A DNA stretch of 64,000 bases from Streptomyces zhihengii (GTDB lineage: Bacteria > Actinomycetota > Actinomycetes > Streptomycetales > Streptomycetaceae), in contig NZ_JAFEJA010000001.1 in NCBI RefSeq assembly GCF_016919245.1, positions 4,603,501 through 4,667,500 of the forward strand, written 5' to 3'. A program made the translations under genes and the position numbers. Below the pieces are notes generated by a model. The model saw nothing but the letters and a program-made list of their open reading frames with translations, made no database searches and was not told the DNA's origin. Of this stretch, positions 31,291-40,071 are shown one piece after another. Positions within the stretch are counted from its first letter, which is position 1. Each line of letters opens with the position of its first letter.

Positions 31291-33759
31291 TCACGCCGGG
31301 AAGCGGCGTCCCACCCAGCGCCAGGCGACCTCCAGGACGGCCGCCGCCGTGGCCGCGATCGCGACCGCCGTCCACGGCATCACCGTGCCCACCAGCTTCA
31401 GCGCGAAGAACTCCTGGAGCCAGGGGACCACCAGCACCAGCAGGAAGCCGCCGCCCATCGCCCCGACCAGGGCGAGCCGCCACCAGGTGTAGGGGCGGGC
31501 GATGATCGCCAGCACCCACAGCGAGACCAGGAACAGGCAGAGCGTCGCCGCACTCGTCTCGGCGCCCAGCGCCCCCGTGCCGCTGTAGTGCGACCGCGCC
31601 AGCAGGTACGTGCAGAACGTCGCCGCCGCCGCGATCACGCCCGCCGGGATCGCGTACCGCATCACCCGGCGCACGAAGTGCGGCTTCGCGCGCTCCTTGT
31701 TGGGCGCGAGCGCGAGGAAGAAGGCGGGCACCCCGATGGTCAGCGTGGAGAGCAGCGTCAGATGCCGGGGGAGGAACGGGTACTCCACCTGCGAGCAGAC
31801 CACCAGCACCGCCAGCAGGACGGAGTAGACCGTCTTCGTCAGGAACAGCGTCGCGACCCGGGTGATGTTGCCGATCACCCGGCGGCCCTCCGCCACCACC
31901 GAGGGCAGCGTGGCGAAGCTGTTGTTGAGCAGCACGATCTGCGCCACGGCACGGGTCGCCTCCGACCCCGACCCCATGGACACCCCGATGTCCGCGTCCT
32001 TCAGCGCGAGGACGTCGTTGACGCCGTCGCCCGTCATCGCCACCGTGTGGCCGCGGGACTGGAGCGCGCCGACCATGTCGCGCTTCTGCTGGGGGGAGAC
32101 CCGGCCGAAGACCGCGTTCGCGTCGATCGCCTCGCCCATCTCGTCCCGCTCGGCCGGCAGCTTGCGGGCGTCGACGGTGTCCGAGGCGCCGGGCAGGCCG
32201 AGCTTGGCCGCCACCGCGCCGACGGCGACCGCGTTGTCACCGGAGATGACCTTCGCCGCGACGTCCTGCTCGGCGAAGTAGCGCAGGGTGTCCGAGGCGT
32301 CCGGCCGCAGCCGCTGCTCCAGCACGACGAGGGCGGTGGGCTCCGCCCCGGCGGCGGGGGATTCGGCGTCGAGCTCCGCCGCCGCCCGGGCCAGCAGCAG
32401 CACCCGCAGGCCCTCGCGGTTGAGGGCGTCGACCTCGGTCAGCGCGGGGTCGTCGGCCGGGAGCAGCACATCGGGCGCGCCCAGCAGCCAGGTCGACGCG
32501 GCGCCGCCCCCCTCGTCGAAGGTCGCGCCGCTGTACTTGCGGGCCGAGGAGAAGGGGAGCGCGGCGGTGCACCGCCAGGCCGTCCCGTCCGGATAGGCGT
32601 CGACGACGGCCTGGAGGGAGGCGTTCGGCCGGGGGTCGGAGGCGCCGAGCGCGCCGAGCACCTGCCGCAGCCGCCCCTCGTCGGCGCCGTTCAGCGCCCG
32701 CAGCTCCGTGACGTCCATGCCGCCCTCGGTGAGCGTGCCCGTCTTGTCGAGGCAGACCACGTCGACCCGGGCCAGGCCCTCGATGGCCGGCAGTTCCTGC
32801 ACCAGGCACTGCTTGCGGCCCAGCCGGATCACCCCGATGGCGAACGCGACGGAGGTCAGCAGCACCAGACCCTCGGGGATCATCGGCACGATGCCGCCGA
32901 CGGTCCGCGCGATGGAGTCCTTGAGGTCGTTGTCCTTCACGATCAACTGGCTGATGATCAGACCGGTCGCGGTCGGGATCATCATCCAGGTCACGTACTT
33001 GAGGATGGTGGAGATCCCGGAACGCAGCTCGGAGTGGACCAGCGTGAAGCGGGACGCCTCCTCCGCGAGCTGGGCCGCGTACGCCTCGCGCCCCACCTTG
33101 GTCGCGGTGAACGCGCCCCCGCCCGCGACGACGAACGAGCCCGACATGACCTGGTCCCCGGGCTGCTTGAGCACCGGGTCGGCCTCGCCCGTCAGCAGCG
33201 ACTCGTCGATCTCCAGGCCGTCCGCCTCCGCGATCTCGCCGTCGACCACGACCTTGTCGCCGGGGCCGAGTTCGACGAGATCCCCGAGGACGATCTCGGA
33301 GGTGGAGACGGGGGCGGCGGTGCCGTCCCTGCGCACCCGGGGTTTCGCCTCGCCGATCACGGCGAGCGAGTCCAGCGTCTTCTTGGCGCGCAGCTCCTGG
33401 ATGATGCCGATGCCGGTGTTGGCCACGATCACGAAGCCGAAGAGGCTGTCCTGGATCGGCGCGACGAAGAGCATGATCACCCACAGCACGCCGATGATGG
33501 CGTTGAAGCGGGTGAAGACGTTGGCGCGGACGATGTCGACGGCCGAGCGCGAACTGCGCACCGGTACGTCGTTGACCTCGCCCCGGGAGACCCGCTCGGC
33601 GACCTCGGCCGAGGTGAGCCCCGTCGCCGCCCCCTGGCCACGCCGGCTGGGCGGCGGGTTCCTGGGATGCACGGGGTCGAGTTCGGCCCCCGCGTCGATC
33701 ACGGGTGTGCGGCCGCCCGGCTCGGGCCCGTCGGTGTCGATGTCCGCCCCATGCGTCAT
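31291..33759 (-). CDS. Cation-translocating P-type ATPase (CtpE-like)
   Basis: 822 residues. Phosphorylation site DKTGTLT at Asp338, actuator loop SLLTGEAD near 188-194, MTGDGVNDVLALKDADIG hinge motif, and about ten membrane helices. The TM4 motif VPMIPEGLVLLTSVAFA resembles mycobacterial CtpE, a calcium-uptake ATPase, rather than heavy-metal CPx ATPases, and there are no N-terminal metal-binding domains. Calcium as substrate is inference. An unstructured 50-residue N-terminal tail is present. It is on the same strand as the peptide cassette but upstream of its leaderless promoter, so it is transcriptionally separate. Confidence 0.9.
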   Translation of the reverse strand: MTHGADIDTDGPEPGGRTPVIDAGAELDPVHPRNPPPSRRGQGAATGLTSAEVAERVSRGEVNDVPVRSSRSAVDIVRANVFTRFNAIIGVLWVIMLFVAPIQDSLFGFVIVANTGIGIIQELRAKKTLDSLAVIGEAKPRVRRDGTAAPVSTSEIVLGDLVELGPGDKVVVDGEIAEADGLEIDESLLTGEADPVLKQPGDQVMSGSFVVAGGGAFTATKVGREAYAAQLAEEASRFTLVHSELRSGISTILKYVTWMMIPTATGLIISQLIVKDNDLKDSIARTVGGIVPMIPEGLVLLTSVAFAIGVIRLGRKQCLVQELPAIEGLARVDVVCLDKTGTLTEGGMDVTELRALNGADEGRLRQVLGALGASDPRPNASLQAVVDAYPDGTAWRCTAALPFSSARKYSGATFDEGGGAASTWLLGAPDVLLPADDPALTEVDALNREGLRVLLLARAAAELDAESPAAGAEPTALVVLEQRLRPDASDTLRYFAEQDVAAKVISGDNAVAVGAVAAKLGLPGASDTVDARKLPAERDEMGEAIDANAVFGRVSPQQKRDMVGALQSRGHTVAMTGDGVNDVLALKDADIGVSMGSGSEATRAVAQIVLLNNSFATLPSVVAEGRRVIGNITRVATLFLTKTVYSVLLAVLVVCSQVEYPFLPRHLTLLSTLTIGVPAFFLALAPNKERAKPHFVRRVMRYAIPAGVIAAAATFCTYLLARSHYSGTGALGAETSAATLCLFLVSLWVLAIIARPYTWWRLALVGAMGGGFLLVLVVPWLQEFFALKLVGTVMPWTAVAIAATAAAVLEVAWRWVGRRFPA

Positions 33760-33970
33760 GGTTCCGACGGTACGGGGGCGACGGCGCGTCCACCCCCCGA
33801 GCGGCGGAAGATCCGACCGTGGTCGTACGGAGATCGTCCCGTGGTGCCACCCGGGAGGCTCCTGGGGGCCGGGCGGCCGGGAGCGCGGTCGGACGGTCGG
33901 GCGGGGTGCGAGGGGGCGGGGCCGGGCGCGCGGGGCGCGGTGCGGGGCCGGCTTCGGCGCCGGGCCCGGG

Positions 33971-34276
33971 TCAGGCGGGGGTGCCGGGCTCCGGGGCGGC
34001 GCCGGGTTCCGGGGCGGCGCCGGAGGCTTCGGCCGCCTTCGCGCGCTTGATCGCCGCGTCCCGGCTGCGCACGTACCAGATGCCGATCAGGCCGAGCCCC
34101 GCGCCGGCCAGGCAGGTCCACACCCACCAGGTCAGGTCGCGGTCGTCGAACCAGCCGTAGAACGGGACCTGGACGAGGAACATGACGAACCACAGGATCG
34201 TGCCGCCGGTGATGGTGGCGACGATCGGACCCTCAAGGGGTTCGGGTGCCTCGTGCCGGGGGGTCCACTTCGCCAT
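33971..34276 (-). CDS. DUF2530 family membrane protein
   Basis: 101 residues. Two membrane segments (about 20-42 and 48-68) surround the short loop YGWFDDRDLTWWVWTC, the pattern of DUF2530 proteins of actinobacteria. The C-terminus carries a duplicated GAAPEPG unit encoded by a 21-base repeat. Function unknown. Start ATG 34276 is preferred; an ATG three codons upstream is also in frame. It is divergent from the purine permease. Confidence 0.8.
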   Translation of the reverse strand: MAKWTPRHEAPEPLEGPIVATITGGTILWFVMFLVQVPFYGWFDDRDLTWWVWTCLAGAGLGLIGIWYVRSRDAAIKRAKAAEASGAAPEPGAAPEPGTPA

Positions 34277-34585
34277 GGGCACCAGTCTAGAGCGGGGCCC
34301 CGGCGCCCCCTCCACGGCCCGGCGGCCGGCCTGTTCCGGTAGGCCCGCGACGCCCGGCGGCCGGACCGCGATGCCCGGCGGCCGGCTCCCGGAGCGGCGG
34401 TTCGATACCTCGTCCGTCACAGCGGCCCCTTGCGCCCCATGGGTCTACGCGCGGAGATGGCGATCTTTCGTTCATATGTTCATACTGAAACTGTTTACGG
34501 CTGGCTGGTTTCCGTCGTGGGAACGTACAAACAGCGGCCGTATTTCTGTGTCACCCCCCGTCCCCTCGCACCACTGAGGTTCCGC
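34277..34585. promoter_or_regulatory. Upstream region of the purine permease, unusually AT-rich
   Basis: 309 bases without a credible gene. The stretch 34455-34555 has clearly more A/T than the surroundings and contains the direct repeat GTTCATA-T-GTTCATA (34470-34484), which may be an operator. GAGG at 34576-34579 is the ribosome site of the permease. No purine riboswitch core could be recognised by eye. Confidence 0.4.
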
Positions 34586-36043
34586 ATGTCCTCCTCGGCC
34601 ACCGCCAAGGTCGATCAGCCCGACCTGCCGCCGGCTTCCCCGCAGCAGCCCGTCGGCGGCCTGGACCGCTTCTTCAAGATCTCGGAGCGCGGCTCGACCG
34701 TTGCCCGCGAGGTGCGTGGCGGATTCGCCACCTTCTTCGCGATGGCCTACATCCTCGTGCTGAACCCGATCATCCTCGGCAGCGCCAAGGACATGTACGG
34801 GCACCAGCTCGACGGCGGCCAGCTCGTCACCGCGACCGTGCTCACCGCGGCGTTCTCCACCCTGCTCATGGGCGTCATCGGCAACGTCCCGATCGCGCTC
34901 GCCGCCGGACTCGGCGTCAACACCGTGGTCGCCCTCCAGCTCGCGCCCAAGATGTCCTGGGCCGACGCCATGGGCATGGTCGTGCTCGCGGGTGTGGTCG
35001 TGATGCTGCTGGTCGCCACGGGCCTGCGCGAACGGGTGATGAACGCCGTGCCGCTCGGCCTGCGCAAGGGCATCGCCATCGGTATCGGCCTGTTCATCAT
35101 GCTCATCGGCCTGGTGGACTCCGGCTTCGTGTCCCGTCTCCCCGACGCCGCGCAGACCACCGTCCCGCTCGGCCTCGGCACCGGCGGCCACCTCACCGGC
35201 TGGCCGATCCTCGTCTTCGTCCTCGGCACGCTGCTCACCCTCGCGCTGATGATCCGCAAGGTGCCCGGCGCGATCCTGATCTCGATCGTCGTGATGACCG
35301 TCTTCGCGATGGTCGTCCACGCCGTCGCCGACGTGAAGAGCTGGGGCCTCACGACGCCCGAGTGGCCCGGCAACCCGGTCGCGTCCCCCGACTTCGGCCT
35401 GGTCGGCCAGGTCAGTCTGTTCGGCGGCTTCGAGAAGGTCGGCCTGCTCACCGGCTGCCTCTTCGTCTTCACCGTGCTGCTGTCCTGCTTCTTCGACGCG
35501 ATGGGCACCATCATGGGCGTCGGCGACGAGGCCAAGCTGATGGACAAGGACGGCAACTTCCCCGGCATCAACAAGGTGCTGATCGTCGACGGCATCGCCG
35601 TCGCCGCGGGCGGCGCCAGCTCCGCCTCCGCCAACACCTGCTTCGTGGAGTCCACGGCCGGCGTCGGCGAAGGCGCGCGGACGGGCCTCGCCTCCGTCGT
35701 CACCGGCGCGCTCTTCTCGGTGGCGCTGTTCCTCACGCCGCTCGCCACGATGGTGCCCTCCCAGGCGGCCACCCCGGCGCTGCTCGCGGTCGGCTTCCTG
35801 ATCCTGGCCGGTTCGGTCAAGGACATCGACTGGAGCGACTGGACGATCGCCATCCCGGCGTTCCTCGCGATGGTGATGATGCCGTTCACCTACTCGATCA
35901 CCAACGGCATCGGCATCGGCTTCATCTCCTTCGCCGTGCTGCGCCTGGCCGCCGGCCGCGGGCGCGAGGTGCCCGCCGCGATGTACGCGGTGTCGGCGGT
36001 CTTCCTCTTCTACTACGCGATGCCGGCGCTGGGCCTGACCTGA
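34586..36043 (+). CDS. NCS2/AzgA-type purine permease
   Basis: ATG 34586 with GAGG six bases upstream; 485 residues. The start VAREVRGGFATFFAMAYILVLNP and the segments LAAGLGVNTVVALQL, SCFFDAMGTIMGVGDEAKLMD and GASSASANTCFVESTAGVGEGARTGLASV are characteristic of AzgA-type hypoxanthine/adenine/guanine permeases. About 13-14 membrane helices are visible. It imports purine bases by proton symport. The frame extends upstream to 34430 but that part lacks protein character. It ends 8 bases before a strong palindrome and overlaps the convergent RHH gene by 31 bases. Confidence 0.93.
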   Translation: MSSSATAKVDQPDLPPASPQQPVGGLDRFFKISERGSTVAREVRGGFATFFAMAYILVLNPIILGSAKDMYGHQLDGGQLVTATVLTAAFSTLLMGVIGNVPIALAAGLGVNTVVALQLAPKMSWADAMGMVVLAGVVVMLLVATGLRERVMNAVPLGLRKGIAIGIGLFIMLIGLVDSGFVSRLPDAAQTTVPLGLGTGGHLTGWPILVFVLGTLLTLALMIRKVPGAILISIVVMTVFAMVVHAVADVKSWGLTTPEWPGNPVASPDFGLVGQVSLFGGFEKVGLLTGCLFVFTVLLSCFFDAMGTIMGVGDEAKLMDKDGNFPGINKVLIVDGIAVAAGGASSASANTCFVESTAGVGEGARTGLASVVTGALFSVALFLTPLATMVPSQAATPALLAVGFLILAGSVKDIDWSDWTIAIPAFLAMVMMPFTYSITNGIGIGFISFAVLRLAAGRGREVPAAMYAVSAVFLFYYAMPALGLT

Positions 36044-36282
36044 TCCTGGCCGGACGGGGCCGGATCCGGCCCCGTCCCGTAGAACTTCTCCGTCTCGTCG
36101 ACCGCCGCCTTGAAGCGTTCGTCGAAGTCGTCGCGAATGAGCGTCCGGACCACATAGTCCTGGACGCTCATCTGCCTTCTGGCGGCGTGCTGCTTGAGCC
36201 GGTCGAGCAGCTCACTGTCTATCCGCAGGCTGAGCACTGTCGATCCCATGCGAGCCAGAGTCGCGGCGTCCGCGCGGGCCAT
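36013..36282 (-). CDS. Ribbon-helix-helix (Arc/MetJ-type) protein
   Basis: 89 residues from ATG 36282, which has GGAAAG six bases upstream; an internal ATG at 36249 would give 78. The core STVLSLRIDSELLDRLKQHAARRQMSVQDYVVRTLIRDDF has the beta-strand, helix and helix of RHH DNA-binding proteins. A Pro/Gly-rich tail carries the palindrome. No toxin gene is adjacent, so an antitoxin role is not supported; it may be a stand-alone regulator, possibly of the permease it overlaps. Confidence 0.8.
   Translation of the reverse strand: MARADAATLARMGSTVLSLRIDSELLDRLKQHAARRQMSVQDYVVRTLIRDDFDERFKAAVDETEKFYGTGPDPAPSGQDQVRPSAGIA
36052..36077. terminator. 26-bp perfect palindrome, probable terminator
   Basis: GGACGGGGCCGGA followed directly by its complement TCCGGCCCCGTCC. 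It lies eight bases after the permease stop and within the last codons of the convergent RHH gene, so it can terminate the permease transcript. Confidence 0.65.
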
Positions 36283-36385
36283 GGGGCACTTTCCGGCTGC
36301 ATCTCACTCATATGGGTGACGAAACGATTCGGCCCGTAACGGAGCCACCGGGCCGGCTCCGAGCGGTCGGCATGCCGACTGGTAT

Positions 36386-36411
36386 TTAGCCAGGGTAATG
36401 AGTTACGCTAA
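36386..36411. promoter_or_regulatory. Candidate MarR operator/promoter
   Basis: TTAGC (36386) ... GCTAA (36407) flank a central dyad GTAA-TGAG-TTAC (36395-36406) just before the MarR start. Low-GC symmetric sites of this kind next to a marR gene are typical autoregulatory operators. The start at 36411 or 36417 lies so close that the transcript may have little or no leader. Confidence 0.5.
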
Positions 36412-36863
36412 TGAACATGCCTGACCTGTCCCACGGTACTGACGCCGACGTCGCAGCCGTGAACGCCCTCCGCTCCGCCGTCATGCGGCTCGGAAGGCGC
36501 CTGAAGCACCAGCGCGTCGACGAGTCGCTGAGCCCGACGGAGATGTCCGTCCTCGGCACGCTCGCCCGGTGCGGCTCCGCCACCCCCGGCGAGCTGGCCC
36601 GCAAGGAACACGTCCAGCCACCGTCGATGACCCGCATCGTCGCCCTGCTGGAGGCCAAGGGACTGGTCCGGCTGGAGCCGCATCCCGACGACCGCCGGCA
36701 GAAGGTCGTCAGCCAGACCGAGCAGGCCGAGGCCATGCTGGAGGAGAGCCGCCGCAAGCGGAACGCCTGGCTGACCGGCCTCGCCGAAGGACTCGACGAC
36801 GACGAGTGGGCCACCCTGCGCGCCGCCGCCCCCGTTCTGGAGAAGCTCGCCCACCTGCAGTAA
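36411..36863 (+). CDS. MarR-family regulator
   Basis: 150 residues (144 if the ATG at 36417 is used). Winged helix with SPTEMSVLGTLARCGSATPGELARKEHVQPPSMTRIVALLEAKGLV and the wing DDRRQKVVSQT, flanked by dimerisation helices. Located 27 bases upstream of an MFS exporter on the same strand, so it probably represses the pair and responds to a ligand exported by the MFS protein. Confidence 0.92.
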   Translation: MNMPDLSHGTDADVAAVNALRSAVMRLGRRLKHQRVDESLSPTEMSVLGTLARCGSATPGELARKEHVQPPSMTRIVALLEAKGLVRLEPHPDDRRQKVVSQTEQAEAMLEESRRKRNAWLTGLAEGLDDDEWATLRAAAPVLEKLAHLQ

Positions 36864-36890
36864 CCGCCTACGCCGAGGAGGCGAACACTT

Positions 36891-38228
36891 TTGAGTACGG
36901 GATCCGGAGCAGACTCCGCCCCCGCACCCCCCGCCACCGACCCCACCCCCGTGAAGCAGACCATGTTCAGCTCGCTGAGGGTCCGGAACTACCGGCTCTT
37001 CGCGATCGGACAGGTGGTCTCCAACACCGGCACCTGGATGCAGCGCATCGCCCAGGACTGGCTGGTCCTGAGCCTCACCGGCTCGGCCTCCGCCGTCGGC
37101 ATCACCATCGCGCTCCAGTTCCTCCCCATGCTCCTGTTCGGCCTGTACGGCGGCGTGCTCGCGGACCGGCTCCCCAAGCGGAGGCTGCTCCTCGCCACCC
37201 AGGCGGCGATGGGCGCGACCGGAGTCGCCCTCGCCGTCCTCACGCTCAGCGGACAGGTCCAGGTCTGGCACGTCTACCTCACGGCGTTCCTGCTCGGCCT
37301 CGTCACCGTCGTCGACAACCCGGCACGCCAGACGTTCGTCGCCGAGATGGTCGGCCCCGACCAGCTCCGCAACGCCGTCTCCCTGAACTCCGCGAACTTC
37401 CAGTCCGCGCGCCTCGTCGGCCCGGCGGTGGCGGGTGTCCTGATCACCGCCGTGGGCAGCGGCTACGCCTTCCTCTTCAACGGCCTGTCGTTCCTCGCGC
37501 CGATCGCGGGACTGCTGCTGATGCGCCCGGCCGAGTTCCACAGGATCGACCGCGCCCCGCGCGGCAAGGGCCAGCTCCGCGAGGGGCTGCGCTACGTCGC
37601 GGGCAAGCCCGAGCTGATCTGGCCCATCGTGCTGGTGGGCTTCATCGGCACGTTCGGCTTCAACTTCCCGATCTGGCTCGCGGCCTTCGTCGACGACGTC
37701 TTCCACGCGGACGCCGGCACCTACGGCCTGCTCAACACCCTCATGGCGGCCGGCTCCCTCGCGGGCGCCCTGCTCGCCGCCCGGCGCGGCAGCTCCCGGC
37801 TGCGGATGCTGGTCGGAGCGGCGATCCTCTTCGGCTTCCTGGAGGTCGTGACGGCCTTCGCGCCGACGTTCTGGATCTTCGCGCTGATGATGGTGCCGAT
37901 CGGGATGTTCGGCCTGACCGTCAACGTCACGGCGAACTCCAGCGTCCAGCTCGCGACGGATCCGCTGATGCGGGGCCGGGTGATGAGCCTGTTCATGATG
38001 GTCTTCACCGGCGGCACGCCGTTCGGCGCGCCCCTGGTGGGCTGGGTCACCGACACCTACGGCCCGCGCATCGGCTTCGCCGCGGGCGGCGCGGTCGCGA
38101 TGCTCGCGGCGGCCGCGGTCGGCCTGATGCTGGCCCGCGCCGGCGGCCTCCGCCTCTCGGTCGGCTGGCACCACGGCCACCCCCAGGTCCGCTTCGTCCC
38201 GCGCGCGGAACTGGCGCCCGCGGCATAG
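36891..38228 (+). CDS. MFS exporter (EntS/MFS_3 type)
   Basis: TTG start at 36891 supported by GAGGAGG nine bases upstream; 445 residues. Twelve membrane helices; motif A is GGVLADRLPKRRLLL between TM2 and TM3, and NPARQTFVAEMVGPDQLRNAVSLNS is typical of the EntS/DUF894 group of exporters of siderophores and drugs. Co-transcribed with the marR gene upstream. Substrate unknown. Confidence 0.9.
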   Translation: MSTGSGADSAPAPPATDPTPVKQTMFSSLRVRNYRLFAIGQVVSNTGTWMQRIAQDWLVLSLTGSASAVGITIALQFLPMLLFGLYGGVLADRLPKRRLLLATQAAMGATGVALAVLTLSGQVQVWHVYLTAFLLGLVTVVDNPARQTFVAEMVGPDQLRNAVSLNSANFQSARLVGPAVAGVLITAVGSGYAFLFNGLSFLAPIAGLLLMRPAEFHRIDRAPRGKGQLREGLRYVAGKPELIWPIVLVGFIGTFGFNFPIWLAAFVDDVFHADAGTYGLLNTLMAAGSLAGALLAARRGSSRLRMLVGAAILFGFLEVVTAFAPTFWIFALMMVPIGMFGLTVNVTANSSVQLATDPLMRGRVMSLFMMVFTGGTPFGAPLVGWVTDTYGPRIGFAAGGAVAMLAAAAVGLMLARAGGLRLSVGWHHGHPQVRFVPRAELAPAA

Positions 38229-39073
38229 GCGCGCGCAGCGCGCCGCGTCGGGGGTCCCGCACCCTCTGGGGGTGGGCCTCGGCCTGCGGGGGTGGGGGCG
38301 GGCCGTGCATCTTCCGCGGGTGGGGCTTCGACCTGCCGGGCGGGGCTGGGCCGTGCATCTTCCGCGGGTGGGCCTTCGGTCTCCCGGGCGGGCTGGGCTG
38401 TGCATCTTCCGCCCGTCCGGCGTTCCCTGCCCGGGGTGGGCCAGGCGGGCATCTTCAGCCCGTCCGGCGTTTGAGGACACGCCCGCAGGGCGTGCTGCGA
38501 CCACGGGGGCGCGCCGGGCCCCGTCAGCCTGGCCCGCTCCGGCCTGGGCTCCATCGCCGGCGGGGCTGGAGGTTGCCCCTATCGGGCGGGGCCGGGCCGT
38601 GCATCTTCAGCCCGTCCGGCGTTTGAGGACACGGCCGGAGGCCGTGCCGGGCCGCCGGGCCGCACCGGCCCCGCCTGCGCCCCCCGGTCCGGCGGGGCTG
38701 GAGGTTGCCCCTATCGGGCGGGGCCGGGCCGTGCATCTTCAGCCCGTCCGGCGTTTGAGGACACGGCCGGAGGGCGTGCTGCGGCCACCGGGCCGCACCG
38801 GCCCCGCCTGCGCACCCCGGTCCGGCGGGGCCCTGCCCCGCGCCCCGCCGGCGGGGCGGAGGTTGCCGTGCGGTGCCCGCTCCCGGGGTGCGCTGATGCC
38901 GGGCATCTTCAGCCCGTCCGGCGTTTGAGGACACCGTGCGCAGCGCGGTGCTGCGAACCGGCGCGCCCGCGCCCGGCCCCCGCGCCCGGGCCGGGCCGGT
39001 CCCGGGCCGAGGCCGCCCGAGCCCCGGAACCCGTGCCCGCGCCCACCCCCGGTGGGCCCTCACACTGACCCCC
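38229..39073. repeat. Intergenic palindromic repeat block with a 132-bp tandem duplication
   Basis: 845 bases with no supported gene. It starts with three variants of GGGCCGTGCATCTTCCGC(GGG) at about 38300-38410. Four CAGCCCGTCCGGCGTTTGAG elements follow at 38456, 38608, 38740 and 38910. The copies at 38608 and 38740 lie in an almost perfect 132-base tandem duplication that includes GGAGGTTGCCCCTATCGGGC. The elements have the same end sequence and CGGCCGGAGGCCG-type inner hairpins as the blocks near 7.2 and 16.1 kb. Confidence 0.87.
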
Positions 39074-39643
39074 ATGAGACTCTTCACCGCCCTCCTCCCC
39101 CCACCCCCCGCCGTCCACGAGCTCTCCCTCGCCGTCGAGCGGCTGCGTGACCTCCCGGGCGCCGGGCGGTTGCGGTGGACGGGGCGGCCCGGGTGGCACT
39201 TCACGCTGGCGTTCATGGGCGAGGTGGACGACTCCCTCGTACCCGAGCTGCGTGAGCGCCTCGCCCGCGCCGCCCACCGGACGACCGCGTTCCCGCTGCG
39301 TCTGCGCGGCGGCGGGCGGTTCGGGCGGCGGGCGCTCTGGGTCGGCGCGGCCGGCGGCCTCGACGAGATGCGGCGGCTGGCCGACCGCGCCGACGCCGCC
39401 GCCCGCCGGGCCGGCATCGCCATGGACGAGCACCGCCGCTACGTCGCCCATCTCACGATCGCCCGTGCCCGCGAGGACACCGACCTGCGCCCCTGCGTCG
39501 AGGCGCTCGCCGCGTTCGAGGGCACCGTCTGGCAGGCGGACCGCCTCTCGCTGGTGCGCAGCAACCTGCCCGTGCGCGGTGTGCCCGGCGAGCGTCCGCG
39601 CTACGAGGTGGCCGATTCCTGGCCGCTGAACCCCGCGGGTTAA
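39074..39643 (+). CDS. thpR: RNA 2',3'-cyclic phosphodiesterase (ThpR family)
   Basis: 189 residues with the two 2H-phosphoesterase motifs HFTL (42-45) and HLTI (126-129) at normal spacing, and the family starts MRLFTALLPPPPAV and end RSNL-x4-RGVPGERPRYEV. These enzymes open 2',3'-cyclic phosphates on RNA or nucleotides and show ligase activity in vitro; the physiological substrate is not settled. Followed nine bases later by a tiny membrane-protein gene. Confidence 0.92.
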   Translation: MRLFTALLPPPPAVHELSLAVERLRDLPGAGRLRWTGRPGWHFTLAFMGEVDDSLVPELRERLARAAHRTTAFPLRLRGGGRFGRRALWVGAAGGLDEMRRLADRADAAARRAGIAMDEHRRYVAHLTIARAREDTDLRPCVEALAAFEGTVWQADRLSLVRSNLPVRGVPGERPRYEVADSWPLNPAG

Positions 39644-39652
39644 CCTCGGCGG

Positions 39653-39739
39653 GTGAACCCGAAGACCCGTAACCAGATCATGGCCGCCGTGCTGGTGCTG
39701 CTGTTCGCGATCATCGCCATCGCCTCCGCCGTCGGCTGA
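39653..39739 (+). CDS. 28-residue single-span membrane protein
   Basis: GTG-started frame of 28 codons, nine bases after thpR: basic start MNPKTRNQIM and one hydrophobic helix AAVLVLLFAIIAIASAVG. The charge pattern predicts the N-terminus inside. The ribosome site is weak (CGGCGG). The clean basic-then-hydrophobic design and codon bias support a real micro-protein. Function unknown; small membrane proteins of this kind often modulate larger membrane complexes. Confidence 0.6.
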   Translation: MNPKTRNQIMAAVLVLLFAIIAIASAVG

Positions 39740-40071
39740 CCCTCCCGCGAGCGCCCCCGGCACCCTCTCCCACGCCCCCGGCACCCCCCGCGCTGCGAGC
39801 GACCCTCCCGCGCTCCGAGCGCCCCACCCGCGCCGCTCCCGGCGCACGCGTGCCCACCGGCGCCCACTCCACCCGCCCCCGGCCCCCCGCCCCGGCACTC
39901 TCCGCAACGGTCCTCCGCACTCCCCGCCCCGGCGCGGGCGCGCACATCACCCCCCTGGGGTATTGAGTTGACTACGCAGAGTTGCGATCTTGGTGCCGAG
40001 GGTCGCGACCTGGGTGCCTCCGGGGGGTGGTCGCGGTCTGCCGTGCCCCGGACCACCTCAGGGAGAGATCC
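39740..40071. other. Pyrimidine-rich intergenic region
   Basis: 332 bases without a supported gene. 39740-39960 is a C-rich stretch with repeated CGCTCCGAGCG/CCCTCCC words. Near the end, TTGACT at 39968-39973 could be a -35 box for the SGNH hydrolase, with no clear -10. Imperfect 21-base direct repeats (GTTGCGATCTTGGTGCC at 39981 and GTCGCGACCTGGGTGCC at 40002) follow. GGGAGAG at 40061 is the ribosome site. Confidence 0.4.

Noticed and set aside
30754..34050. Plus-strand open frame of about 1100 codons across the S26, P-type ATPase and DUF2530 genes
   Set aside because: It crosses several real minus-strand genes and has no protein-like segments.
34430..34585. Upstream extension of the purine permease to an ATG at 34430
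   Set aside because: The added 52 residues are not family-like; ATG 34586 has a good ribosome site and the AT-rich stretch looks regulatory.
34455..34585. Purine riboswitch before the purine permease
   Set aside because: No recognisable three-way junction core or conserved loop sequences; only short direct repeats are visible.
36013..36282. Antitoxin of a toxin-antitoxin pair
   Set aside because: The RHH protein has no adjacent small toxin gene; its neighbours are a purine permease and a MarR regulator.
36408..38504. Minus-strand open frame opposite MarR and MFS genes
   Set aside because: Asp/Arg/Gln-rich antisense frame running into the intergenic repeats; both plus-strand genes are well supported.
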